Position numbers and translations under genes: made by a program. Below the pieces are notes generated by a model. That model did no database searches, was not told where the DNA came from, and was given only the letters and a program-made list of their open reading frames with translations. From an uncultured Lachnoclostridium sp. (GTDB lineage Bacteria > Bacillota > Clostridia > Lachnospirales > Lachnospiraceae), in NCBI GenBank assembly GCA_958425285.1, contig CATZVV010000034.1, forward strand, positions 1 to 11,716: 11,716 bases of DNA. Direction: 5' to 3'. Shown here in pieces: positions 5,858 to 11,716 of the stretch (within the stretch, counting starts at the first letter, position 1; each line of letters opens with the position of its first letter).

Positions 5858-6593
5858 ATTTAATGCAAAGCAGACAACAAATAATATTATTAACTGGATT
5901 CAGGATTGGTTTTCTGAAAATGGGCCGGATTGCAAGGCGGTTATCGGGATTTCCGGCGGTAAAGATTCGAGTATCGTTGCTGCTCTGTGTGTAGAAGCAC
6001 TTGGGAAAGATAGGGTGTACGGAGTCTTAATGCCGAATGGAGTGCAAAACGATATTGATGTTGCATCCAGATTATGCAAGTTTTTAGGGATTGACTATGG
6101 TATTTTCGACATTAGCGGGGCGGTAGATTCGATCCGGAGGAAAGTAAAGACGGCGCTTGATGATCATTGGAGTGTTCAGTCGTCTATCAATCTTCCGGCG
6201 AGAATTCGCATGGCAACATTATATGCGGTGTCCCAGACAGTCGGAGGACGTGTGGCAAACACATGCAACTTATCTGAAGAATGGGTTGGTTATAGTACCA
6301 GATGGGGTGATTCCGTTGGAGATTTCAGTCCTTTAATGGATCTTACGGTAACGGAAGTCAAAAAAATTGGATATGTGCTGGGACTTCCGGAAGAGTTTAT
6401 TGAAAAAGTGCCGGCTGATGGGTTGTGCGGTAAAACAGACGAAGAAAACCTTGGATTTACATATGCAGTGTTGGATCAGTATATTCGGACTGGTATCTGT
6501 AAAGATCTGGATGTGCGTAAGAAAATTGATGATTTACATGAGAAAACAGGATTCAAAAGGATGCCGATTCCTTGTTTTGAGGATGCGGTATAG
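5850..6593 (+). CDS. nadE: NH3-dependent NAD+ synthetase
   Basis: NadE adenylates nicotinate adenine dinucleotide and amidates it with ammonia to give NAD+. Start ATG 5850 follows TGGAGG (5838-5843). At 247 aa it is the short, ammonia-dependent form without a glutaminase domain. Motifs: the PP-loop GISGGKDSS at 33-41, NLPARIRMATLYAVSQ at 114-129, a long block from NTCNLSEEWVGYSTRWGD to FSPLMDLTVTEV at 137-170, and KVPADGLCGKTDEENLGF at 186-203. All expected catalytic blocks are present. The end, GFKRMPIPCF, corresponds to the usual HKR-x-P-P-x-P tail. The presence of nadE in the operon implies that deamidated intermediates (NaAD) matter to this element. Stop TAG 6591-6593 is followed by a 34-base gap. 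Confidence 0.95.
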   Translation: MYKFNAKQTTNNIINWIQDWFSENGPDCKAVIGISGGKDSSIVAALCVEALGKDRVYGVLMPNGVQNDIDVASRLCKFLGIDYGIFDISGAVDSIRRKVKTALDDHWSVQSSINLPARIRMATLYAVSQTVGGRVANTCNLSEEWVGYSTRWGDSVGDFSPLMDLTVTEVKKIGYVLGLPEEFIEKVPADGLCGKTDEENLGFTYAVLDQYIRTGICKDLDVRKKIDDLHEKTGFKRMPIPCFEDAV

Positions 6594-6627
6594 GAAATCA
6601 CGGGATCAGAAGAGGAGTGGTGCATCA

Positions 6628-7203
6628 ATGAAATACAAAGTAGGAGATCGAGTCAAAATTAAATCCTGGGAGCAAATGGCGGAAGAATACGGTGTGAGAA
6701 AAACTAAAGAAGGAACCGAATATATCGCCAATCCTGGTTATCATTTTCTAGAGGAAATGAAATATTATTGTGGGAAGATAATGGAAATCAGAAAGAAATG
6801 TGATATGGGTTACAGCATGCAAGATACGGGGTATGTATGGACAGATGAAATGATTGTGCATAAAATGCTTCCAAATGATGCCACCTATAATGATTTAGAG
6901 TCGGATATGTTAATTACTTATAAATCGGGAGCTAGGTTTTTTGTTACCATACTTAATGGTAAGAAATGTCTGATAGGAGAAAACTGCATAGTTTCTTATG
7001 TTCCGGCAACGGCAACTAAATTGAACGATGATCAGGTTAAAAAGGTTGAACGAGTTACACAAATAGGAACCATGAGGTCAATTTTGAATCCTAAAAATTC
7101 TTATGTCACTTGGAAAGCCCCAAAAGAAATGACGGTTGAGGAAGCAGAAGAGAAATTAAAAGAAATACTAAAAGTTCCTGTTCATATCAAAATCAATTCC
7201 TAA
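6628..7203 (+). CDS. SH3-like (KVGDRVKIKS) hypothetical protein, paralogue of 1244-1807
   Basis: ATG 6628 follows GAGGAG (6612-6617). The same frame is open further upstream, but that part overlaps nadE out of frame and is not credible. The 191-aa product starts KYKVGDRVKIKSWEQMAEEYG, then EMKYYCGKIMEIRKK, then YVWTDEMIVHKM, then YNDLESDMLITYKSG, and ends PKEMTVEEAEEKLKEIL. These blocks occur in the same order as in 1244-1807 (YRGKTYFISDV, CFTDEMLEP, KDDLETGMVVEYRTG, EMTLAEIEKEL), so the two are clear if diverged paralogues. The first half suggests a small beta-barrel and the end a short helix. No catalytic motif is seen. It is probably the last gene of the NAD+ transcription unit. Its function is unknown. 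Confidence 0.8.
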   Translation: MKYKVGDRVKIKSWEQMAEEYGVRKTKEGTEYIANPGYHFLEEMKYYCGKIMEIRKKCDMGYSMQDTGYVWTDEMIVHKMLPNDATYNDLESDMLITYKSGARFFVTILNGKKCLIGENCIVSYVPATATKLNDDQVKKVERVTQIGTMRSILNPKNSYVTWKAPKEMTVEEAEEKLKEILKVPVHIKINS

Positions 7204-7227
7204 TAAAGATGGAATTTATTATTTTTT

Positions 7228-7257
7228 TTGACTCGTTATTGTTCTAAATGTTATAGC
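7228..7257 (+). promoter_or_regulatory. Probable sigma-A-type promoter
   Basis: TTGACT (7228-7233) matches the -35 consensus at five of six positions, and TATAGC (7252-7257) matches the -10 at four of six, with 18 bases between. An AT-rich T-run lies directly upstream. It sits in the only sizeable gene-free gap of the central region, just ahead of the small membrane protein and RNA ligase genes. The position fits a second transcription unit. No operator repeat is evident. Confidence 0.45.
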
Positions 7258-7279
7258 AAATATGAAATAAGGTGAGAGT

Positions 7280-7435
7280 ATGGGCTATTTGTTTGACTGT
7301 TTTGGACTGATCGTTTTACTTGGGATAGCAATATGTTTTCTACTTTTTTGTTTTGGAGTTGTTTTATATCTTGGGAAACTGATTTCATTACTGCTGGGTT
7401 TCCCGAATTCATTGGCAAAAAGTGGGATGATTTGA
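7280..7435 (+). CDS. Small single-pass membrane protein (51 aa)
   Basis: ATG 7280 is preceded by AAGGTGAG (7269-7276) and the frame ends at TGA 7433-7435. The peptide is almost wholly hydrophobic from residue 9 to about 32 (GLIVLLGIAICFLLFCFGVV falls inside this stretch). A short polar break (YLGK) and a second hydrophobic patch (LISLLLG) follow. No signal cleavage site is evident, so it is predicted to be an integral membrane protein. It lies first after a likely promoter and ahead of the RNA ligase gene. Holin-like, toxin-like or membrane-anchor roles are all possible, and nothing in the sequence selects one. Confidence 0.55.
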   Translation: MGYLFDCFGLIVLLGIAICFLLFCFGVVLYLGKLISLLLGFPNSLAKSGMI

Positions 7436-7463
7436 TGGAATTAAAGAAGAGGAGGAGATAGAA

Positions 7464-8774
7464 ATGTACTGCGGATATGTAGTAACATTAAATAATTTAA
7501 GAAAACATTCAAATGCTAATAGGTTACAGTGTGCGGAAATATTTGGATGTAATGTGATTGTAGATTTATCGTATCACGAAGGGCAGACAGTTGTTTATTT
7601 TCCTGTAGATGGACAGCTTTCAGAAGAGTTTGCAGAAAAGAATAACTTAGTCCGCAAAAAGGATGAAAATGGAAATAATGTAGGAGGGTATTTAGACCCC
7701 AATAAAAGAAATATTACAGCATTGAAATTAAGAGGAGAGAAGTCTGATGGTTTGGTTTTACCGATTGAATCATTAAGTGAGTGGACAGATATTACAAAAT
7801 TGAAAAACGGAGATCAGATCTCTATTCTGAATGGATATGTAATTTGTCAAAAATATATTCCACAAATGAAAGGCAAAAGTGAGAACTATGGCAAATCAAA
7901 AAAGACTCAATCGAAGACTAATTATGAATTCTTTGCAGAGCATAAAGACACGGAGCAGTTAGCTTATAATAAGGAAGCCTTTAAGTTAGGAGATATTATT
8001 TATATCACTCGAAAGCTACATGGAACATCAGGGAGAACAATGAATACAACGAAAGTCTATAAAAAAATAAATAGACTAAGAAGTTTTTTCCAGTTGCCGC
8101 CAAAGATTCAAAAAGAGAAAGCAGTGATTACAGGTACAAGACGAGTAGTATTAGAAAATATCGATGATACTACTGGTTACTATTCTGATAATCGCTTTCG
8201 TAAAAAATGGCATGAGCTATTGAAAGATAAGCTGCCAGAAGGAATGGAAGTATTTTATGAAATCGTTGGTTATGTAAATGAGACTACTCCAATTATGGGA
8301 ACAGCATCGAACAAAAAAGTAAAAGATAAAGAATTCTCTAAAAAATTTGGTCCAACAACACTTTTTTCTTATGGATGTAATCCCGGAGAATGTGAAATGT
8401 ATGTGTACCGAATGACTATGACCACCCCGGAGGGAACTGTAATCGAATTACCTTGGGAACAGGTGGAAAACTGGTGTGAACGCTTGGGTTTGAAGCATGT
8501 TCCTGATTTAGAAAAATTTATGTATACAACATGGGAAGACTTGCAGCAGAGAGTGCATAAATATATTGACAACATGCCAGTAGATGAAATCGGAAAAACA
8601 CATATTGCAGAAGGAGTTGTGGTTAGAATAGATAATCGTCCTTCATTTACTGCTTTTAAAGAAAAAACCTTTGAATTTAAGGTGATTGAAGGAATTATTA
8701 AAGATGAAGCAGAAGTACCAGATATAGAAGAAGCAGAGGAGTTGATTGTAAATGGGAAAGAAAAATCTTTTTGA
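7464..8774 (+). CDS. RNA ligase, Rnl5 (DraRnl)-like nucleotidyltransferase
   Basis: ATG 7464 follows GAGGAGGAG (7448-7456). The 436-aa protein has an N-terminal OB-like region (about 1-130, with GQTVVYFPVDGQL and KLKNGDQISIL), a charged linker, then a covalent nucleotidyltransferase domain. Motif I is TRKLHGTSG with Lys184 as the AMP-accepting lysine, motif III VFYEIVGY (Glu266), IIIa TTLFSYG (298-304), motif IV EGVVVRID (383-390), and motif V near FKEKTFEFK (398-406). An OB domain before the ligase domain with a K-x-H-G-T motif is the arrangement of Deinococcus Rnl. That enzyme seals 3'-OH/5'-phosphate RNA nicks using ATP. In a phage it could repair RNAs cut by host nucleases, for example tRNAs. 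The end overlaps the next gene by 23 bases. Confidence 0.85.
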   Translation: MYCGYVVTLNNLRKHSNANRLQCAEIFGCNVIVDLSYHEGQTVVYFPVDGQLSEEFAEKNNLVRKKDENGNNVGGYLDPNKRNITALKLRGEKSDGLVLPIESLSEWTDITKLKNGDQISILNGYVICQKYIPQMKGKSENYGKSKKTQSKTNYEFFAEHKDTEQLAYNKEAFKLGDIIYITRKLHGTSGRTMNTTKVYKKINRLRSFFQLPPKIQKEKAVITGTRRVVLENIDDTTGYYSDNRFRKKWHELLKDKLPEGMEVFYEIVGYVNETTPIMGTASNKKVKDKEFSKKFGPTTLFSYGCNPGECEMYVYRMTMTTPEGTVIELPWEQVENWCERLGLKHVPDLEKFMYTTWEDLQQRVHKYIDNMPVDEIGKTHIAEGVVVRIDNRPSFTAFKEKTFEFKVIEGIIKDEAEVPDIEEAEELIVNGKEKSF

Positions 8775-9018
8775 CGACATCTTTGGATATTTTTTAGGGG
8801 AGTATAACGATTCATATCAGAATAAAGATAACACATCTTTCGATATTGCATTACGAAAACATCAGTACGAAGAAAGATTAGATGAGATGTGGCAAATTAT
8901 CCCTTATAACTCGAAGCAGATTGTCGAATACAATAAGCAGGTAGATATGATTAAAGGCACTGGTTATAAAATACTTCGGAACAGTTATGGTAAACATAAA
9001 ATCGTAAGACGTAATTAG
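8752..9018 (+). CDS. Hypothetical protein following the RNA ligase (88 aa)
   Basis: ATG 8752 lies inside the end of the RNA ligase gene, with GAGGAG at 8736-8741 as its ribosome site. The N-terminus is hydrophobic and aromatic (KNLFDDIFGYFLGEY). A polar, mostly helical stretch follows, then a basic end (YGKHKIVRRN). No known domain or metal-binding cluster is recognised. The translational coupling suggests it acts with the ligase or is made in similar amounts. A ligase partner or RNA-binding adaptor is possible but not shown by the sequence. Confidence 0.7.
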   Translation: MGKKNLFDDIFGYFLGEYNDSYQNKDNTSFDIALRKHQYEERLDEMWQIIPYNSKQIVEYNKQVDMIKGTGYKILRNSYGKHKIVRRN

Positions 9019-9028
9019 GAGAAAATAT

Positions 9029-10141
9029 ATGGAATGTTATGAACTTTCACTGACTCCAAACTATGTAAAAGATTGGGAGTTTTTAGATGCAGTTAGAGAG
9101 CTGATACAAAATGGAATAGATCAGGAGACCAAGTATTCGGAAAAGAGCTTTTCTTTGGAATACGATTCAAAATCACGTACTCTGAGATTCATTAATGCAA
9201 ACACAAAACTAAATATTAATACGTTGCTTTTAGGTCGAACCAGTAAAAGTGACGATAATGAAACGATTGGACAATTTGGCGAAGGTTATAAGATTGCAGC
9301 TTTAGTATTGACCCGGCTGGGAAAGGCGTTTGTGATCCGAAACCAGTATAAGAATGAGGTTTGGGCAGCCAGATTTAAAAATAGTGCAAAATGGCGAGAA
9401 AAGATATTGGCATTTTATATTGAGAAAGAGCCATGTCAACACGATGATTTAGTAATCGAGGTTGGTAACGTATCTTATAAAGAATATGAAGACATTTCCG
9501 ATATGTGGCTTAACTTTGGAGAATGGGAGTATGACAAGATAGATACTTCATATGGAGAAATTCTGACGGAAGACGAATTGAAAGGGGATATCTATATCGA
9601 AGGTCTAAAAGTTTGCTGCAACGAAGAATTTCATTATGGATATAACTTCAAGTCAAAATATATCCAATTAGAACGGGATCGAAAAACATGCAGATCTTGG
9701 GATGCTAAATTGTATACTTCAAAAATGTTGTTAGAGGCTATGCTTCACGGTGAAATCAAATTTGAAAAAATATCAGAAATGATTAAAACTGATGTAGGTG
9801 ATATTGCAGATATGGAGTATGTAGATCAAGGAAATATTCAGAATGAATTAATCAGAATGTTTGATTCAGAAAATCGAATTCGTAATTCCATCCCTGTTTC
9901 TTCTCAGTCGGAAATTCAGTTAGTGAAGAGATTAGGTGGGAACCCTGTTGTTGTTCCGTATCGAACCTCAAGAATGTTGAAAGAGGAAACAGATCGCCGC
10001 ATTAAAGAATTAGTGAAAAGTCCGGTTTTTGTACAAGAATCTCCAGCGGAAAAGCTAGAAATTTGGCTTATGAGATATAAAACAAGTTTGTGTATTGATG
10101 CAATTGAAGAACTAGAATCAATTATTAAAAGCTTGAAATAG
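9029..10141 (+). CDS. Phage GHKL-fold (HATPase-like) ATP-binding protein (370 aa)
   Basis: ATG 9029 follows TAGGAGA (9016-9022), ten bases after the previous stop. The N-terminus fits a phage ATPase family of the GHKL superfamily, which also includes Hsp90, MutL and histidine kinases: LSLTPNYVKDWEFLDAVREL, the N-box ELIQNGIDQ (24-32, Asn28 as Mg2+ ligand), and the lid glycines GQFGEGYKIA (81-90). The usual D-x-G-x-G box is degenerate (FINANTKLNI near 54-63). Further on are GDIYIEGLKV (186-195) and LERDR (214-218), conserved blocks I associate with the same family. The C-terminal third is helical and of unknown role. No kinase, topoisomerase or nuclease domain is attached. It may be an energy-dependent clamp or chaperone; the partner is not evident. 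Confidence 0.8.
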   Translation: MECYELSLTPNYVKDWEFLDAVRELIQNGIDQETKYSEKSFSLEYDSKSRTLRFINANTKLNINTLLLGRTSKSDDNETIGQFGEGYKIAALVLTRLGKAFVIRNQYKNEVWAARFKNSAKWREKILAFYIEKEPCQHDDLVIEVGNVSYKEYEDISDMWLNFGEWEYDKIDTSYGEILTEDELKGDIYIEGLKVCCNEEFHYGYNFKSKYIQLERDRKTCRSWDAKLYTSKMLLEAMLHGEIKFEKISEMIKTDVGDIADMEYVDQGNIQNELIRMFDSENRIRNSIPVSSQSEIQLVKRLGGNPVVVPYRTSRMLKEETDRRIKELVKSPVFVQESPAEKLEIWLMRYKTSLCIDAIEELESIIKSLK

Positions 10142-10190
10142 ATGGATGCCGCAATCCCATTGGCTTTAGATAATGGGTAGTTCACATAGG
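10142..10190 (+). repeat. Hairpin resembling an IS200/IS605 right end or TnpB guide-RNA 3' end
   Basis: Directly after the ATPase gene, CCCATT (10156-10161) and AATGGG (10172-10177) form a six-pair stem around GGCTTTAGAT, and TAGTTCACAT follows. The stem, the CTTTAG loop and the GGGTAGTTCAC tail resemble the 3' end of IS200/IS605 elements of Firmicutes, from which TnpB guide RNAs derive. This is from memory of such ends. No tnpA or tnpB is present in the window, so at most it is a remnant. A simple chance hairpin remains possible. The sequence has no T-run, so a terminator is unlikely. Confidence 0.3.
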
Positions 10191-10210
10191 GGTAGAAATA
10201 AACGAGTTTC

Positions 10211-10229
10211 TTCCTATTTATAATAGGGA
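10211..10229 (+). promoter_or_regulatory. Palindrome covering a perfect TATAAT upstream of the sigma factor gene
   Basis: CCTATT (10213-10218), a three-base loop and AATAGG (10222-10227) form a perfect inverted repeat that extends by a T-G and a T-A pair. A consensus -10 box TATAAT (10219-10224) lies at its centre, about 25 bases before the sigma factor start. No good -35 box lies 16-18 bases upstream. Possible readings are a promoter needing an activator, an operator over a promoter, or an RNA hairpin near the ribosome site. Confidence 0.35.
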
Positions 10230-10248
10230 CAAAATAAGGAGACAGGAA

Positions 10249-10812
10249 ATGCTGAATCTACAACAACAGAATATTGTACAGGAAAATCATCAGTTAATTT
10301 ATCATGTATTACATAAGACGATATACCGTTCATCAAAATTGGATGATTACTATGGATATGCTGCTGTAGGATTGTGTAAAGCAGCCGAAAGTTATGATTC
10401 TGGAAAAGGAACATTTACTACATACGCATTTCATTTGATGCAAAACGAAATTCGCATGGAAGCTCGGCGGGAGAAGAGAAGAACCAATGATAATAATTTA
10501 TGGTCTTTAGAACAAATGGAATGTGAAGATCCTGTAGATGAACGTGATTGTCTATCTGAAATTGAGGAAATGTATGATTTTGGGTGGATTTTCGATGACG
10601 ATGAAAAAAAACGAAAAAAAATGATATTCACATACATAATCAGGAAAATCGAGCATATAGTAAGTCAAAGGGAAAGAGAGATGCTGAAAATGCTGATTGA
10701 CGGAAAGACACAAACAGAAATTGGACAAGCATTTCAGATCACTCAATCGCAAGTTTCTCGGAATGTCAAGAAGCTGAAAACAAAAGTTATGAATGCACTA
10801 AGAGAGGAGTGA
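10249..10812 (+). CDS. Phage RNA polymerase sigma factor (sigma-70 family, regions 2 and 4)
   Basis: ATG 10249 follows AAGGAGA (10236-10242). The 187-aa protein has a region 2 at about 10-78 with DDYYGYAAVGLCKAAESYD, FTTYAFHLMQNEIRMEAR and a basic end. An acidic linker (90-120) follows, then region 4 at about 138-185. Region 4 contains SQREREMLKMLIDGKTQTE and the helix-turn-helix TQTEIGQAFQITQSQVSRNV (154-173). Regions 1 and 3 are absent, as in small alternative and phage sigma factors. It should redirect host RNA polymerase to element-specific, probably later, promoters. The palindrome with TATAAT just upstream may control it. The gene that follows is only seven bases away. Confidence 0.9.
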   Translation: MLNLQQQNIVQENHQLIYHVLHKTIYRSSKLDDYYGYAAVGLCKAAESYDSGKGTFTTYAFHLMQNEIRMEARREKRRTNDNNLWSLEQMECEDPVDERDCLSEIEEMYDFGWIFDDDEKKRKKMIFTYIIRKIEHIVSQREREMLKMLIDGKTQTEIGQAFQITQSQVSRNVKKLKTKVMNALREE

Positions 10813-10819
10813 TTTACAT

Positions 10820-11035
10820 ATGAAATTTAAAAATGCATGGAATGCTGAATATGCAACTGAAAAGGTGAATGTAGCTCCGATGGGAGAAACGCCAGTATGG
10901 AGAACAAGAACATTTCAGGTAAGACCTGGTTTAAAGAACAGGAAATTTGCGAAGTGGGATAAACTTCTTCGTAAGACAAAGAAATCAAAACCTGCAGTAG
11001 TCAATGGCAAGGTACTGTGGGGTTCCAGTAAATAA
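10820..11035 (+). CDS. Small basic hypothetical protein (71 aa)
   Basis: ATG 10820 follows GAGAGGAG (10802-10809), which lies inside the end of the sigma factor gene. The product is strongly basic in its second half (KNRKFAKWDKLLRKTKKSK) with a Trp-containing middle (TPVWRTRTFQVRPG). It could be an RNA polymerase- or nucleic-acid-binding peptide co-made with the sigma factor. I do not recognise a family. The stop TAA (11033-11035) is followed at once by a hairpin that may end this transcription unit. Confidence 0.65.
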   Translation: MKFKNAWNAEYATEKVNVAPMGETPVWRTRTFQVRPGLKNRKFAKWDKLLRKTKKSKPAVVNGKVLWGSSK

Positions 11036-11063
11036 AGCTTTCAAGTGTGGCAGCTTGAAAGTT
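11036..11063 (+). terminator. Hairpin after the sigma factor unit, possible terminator
   Basis: CTTTCAAG (11038-11045) and CTTGAAAG (11054-11061) pair perfectly across an eight-base loop, and the stem extends outward by a G-T and an A-T pair. It begins right after a stop codon and precedes a 70-base AT-rich gap. It is followed by only TTT and then GATAAAAAA, so the U-run is poor. It may be a weak or factor-aided terminator or an mRNA-stabilising stem. Confidence 0.5.
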
Positions 11064-11131
11064 TGATAAAAAAGCAAAACATCAAAATTCCAAAATTAAT
11101 TTTTACAACTGAATATTAGGAGGAAATTCAC

Positions 11132-11716
11132 ATGGAAATATCAATGAACCCTTACGGAACTGGTGCATGTACGATTAGTTCGGATAAGTATCATAAGGCG
11201 TATTGTTGTTCTGCAGAGCATGATTGGGGTGTTGCGATAGAACGATTATTAAGTAGACCATCTTTTCGAGTTATTACGTCACCGTACCAATTACGAGTTT
11301 CTGACATTACCGAGATCAAAGTTTTTGATGGTAATAGAGCGATGATGGTAACTATCAAAACCACGGATGGAGAAGAGAAACAGGTCAAAGCAGTATGTTC
11401 TTCCGAAGATACATTTGATTTACGAAAAGGAGTTTTTATTGCTCTGGCAAAATATATAGCTCCGGATGACAGTATGACTCCTGAAGGATATGAGTTCTTG
11501 GCGAAATGTACGACATACTACAAAGACTGGTCAAAATTGGTTGATAAGGCAATCCGGCAGTATAAAAAGTCCTGCAAAGAAGCTGAGAAAAAGGCAAAGA
11601 TCCAGCAGGAAGAAAAGGAAAAAGAGGTAGAGCGACGGGCAAAAAACTTCGCCAAAGTACAAGCTAAAAAGCAAGCAAAGAAAGATGAATTTGTACAGGC
11701 TGTTGCTAATGCAATT
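11132..11716 (+). CDS. Phage hypothetical protein with charged helical tail (partial at the right edge)
   Basis: ATG 11132 follows AGGAGGAA (11118-11125), and 195 codons remain open to the end of the window with no stop. The first 90 residues look like a mixed alpha/beta domain with several Cys (YHKAYCCSAEHDWGVAI, then ITEIKVFDGNRAMMVTIKT). KGVFIALAKYIAPDDSMTPEG and a Trp/Tyr segment follow. From about residue 140 on the chain is very rich in Lys, Glu, Ala and Gln, as expected of a long coiled coil. I recall related proteins of unknown function in Clostridia phages, but this is weak. The gap 11064-11117 before it holds no clear promoter. Confidence 0.75.
   Translation, partial: MEISMNPYGTGACTISSDKYHKAYCCSAEHDWGVAIERLLSRPSFRVITSPYQLRVSDITEIKVFDGNRAMMVTIKTTDGEEKQVKAVCSSEDTFDLRKGVFIALAKYIAPDDSMTPEGYEFLAKCTTYYKDWSKLVDKAIRQYKKSCKEAEKKAKIQQEEKEKEVERRAKNFAKVQAKKQAKKDEFVQAVANAI

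Noticed and set aside
6367..6627. Long upstream extension of the 6628-7203 gene
   Set aside because: It overlaps nadE in another frame, its residues are biased and unlike the rest of the protein, and ATG 6628 has a strong ribosome site.
7436..7462. A tiny frame ATGGAATTAAAGAAG just before the RNA ligase
   Set aside because: It encodes only eight residues, and its purine run is simply the ribosome site of the ligase gene.
8369..8851. A 160-codon minus-strand open frame over the RNA ligase end
   Set aside because: It is antisense to ligase motifs IV and V, rich in Ser, Thr, Cys and Ile as expected of a complement, and has no conserved feature.
10142..10248. A tRNA or riboswitch in the gap before the sigma factor
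   Set aside because: No cloverleaf, T-loop consensus or riboswitch core was seen; only the two short hairpins described.

Overview
The window looks like a piece of a tailed phage or prophage, or another large phage-like element, from a low-GC Firmicute. A gut Clostridia / Lachnospiraceae-type host is most likely. This rests on AT-rich codon use, strong AGGAGG-type ribosome sites, tightly packed genes all on the + strand, and small accessory proteins of a kind I associate with Lachnospiraceae phages. No capsid, tail, terminase, integrase or replication gene is visible, so the element's type is inferred. No CRISPR array or tRNA was seen.

Layout. (A) 1-2513: a row of small phage accessory genes, several damaged. 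There is the tail end of an upstream gene, a frameshifted gene (128-309), two small ORFs, a truncated Cys-pair peptide, a short acidic protein, an SH3-like KVGQKV protein, a crAss001_48-related protein, and a Cys-rich gene split by a frameshift. (B) 2506-6593: an NAD+ metabolism operon with overlapping genes. It holds a nicotinamidase (pncA, interrupted by an in-frame TAA), a PRPP-synthetase-like enzyme, a NAMPT/NadV-type phosphoribosyltransferase, a macrodomain ADP-ribose hydrolase or phosphatase, and an NH3-dependent NAD+ synthetase (nadE). A paralogue of the 1244-1807 SH3-like protein follows. (C) 7228-10141: a probable promoter, a small membrane protein, an Rnl5-type RNA ligase, an 88-aa unknown and a GHKL-fold ATPase. 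(D) 10142-11716: a hairpin resembling an IS200/IS605 right end, a palindrome over a perfect TATAAT, a phage sigma factor, a small basic protein, a terminator-like hairpin, and a protein with a charged helical tail that runs off the end.

How the genes work together. Block B has the parts for rebuilding NAD+ from its breakdown products: a nicotinamide-handling enzyme, a pyrophosphate-activating enzyme, a base transferase and an amidating NAD+ synthetase. It lacks an adenylyltransferase (NMNAT). This recalls the phage NAD+ reconstitution pathways (NARP1: Adps + Namat) that defeat NAD+-depleting immunity. The transferase has Ser at the position of human NAMPT Asp219, a known nicotinamide/nicotinate selectivity residue. 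Together with nadE and pncA, this suggests a deamidated variant: nicotinate + ADPR-PP -> NaAD -> NAD+. That is a hypothesis. A conventional PRPP / NaMN route using the host NadD is the main alternative. The macrodomain and RNA ligase also fit a counter-defence or damage-repair role.
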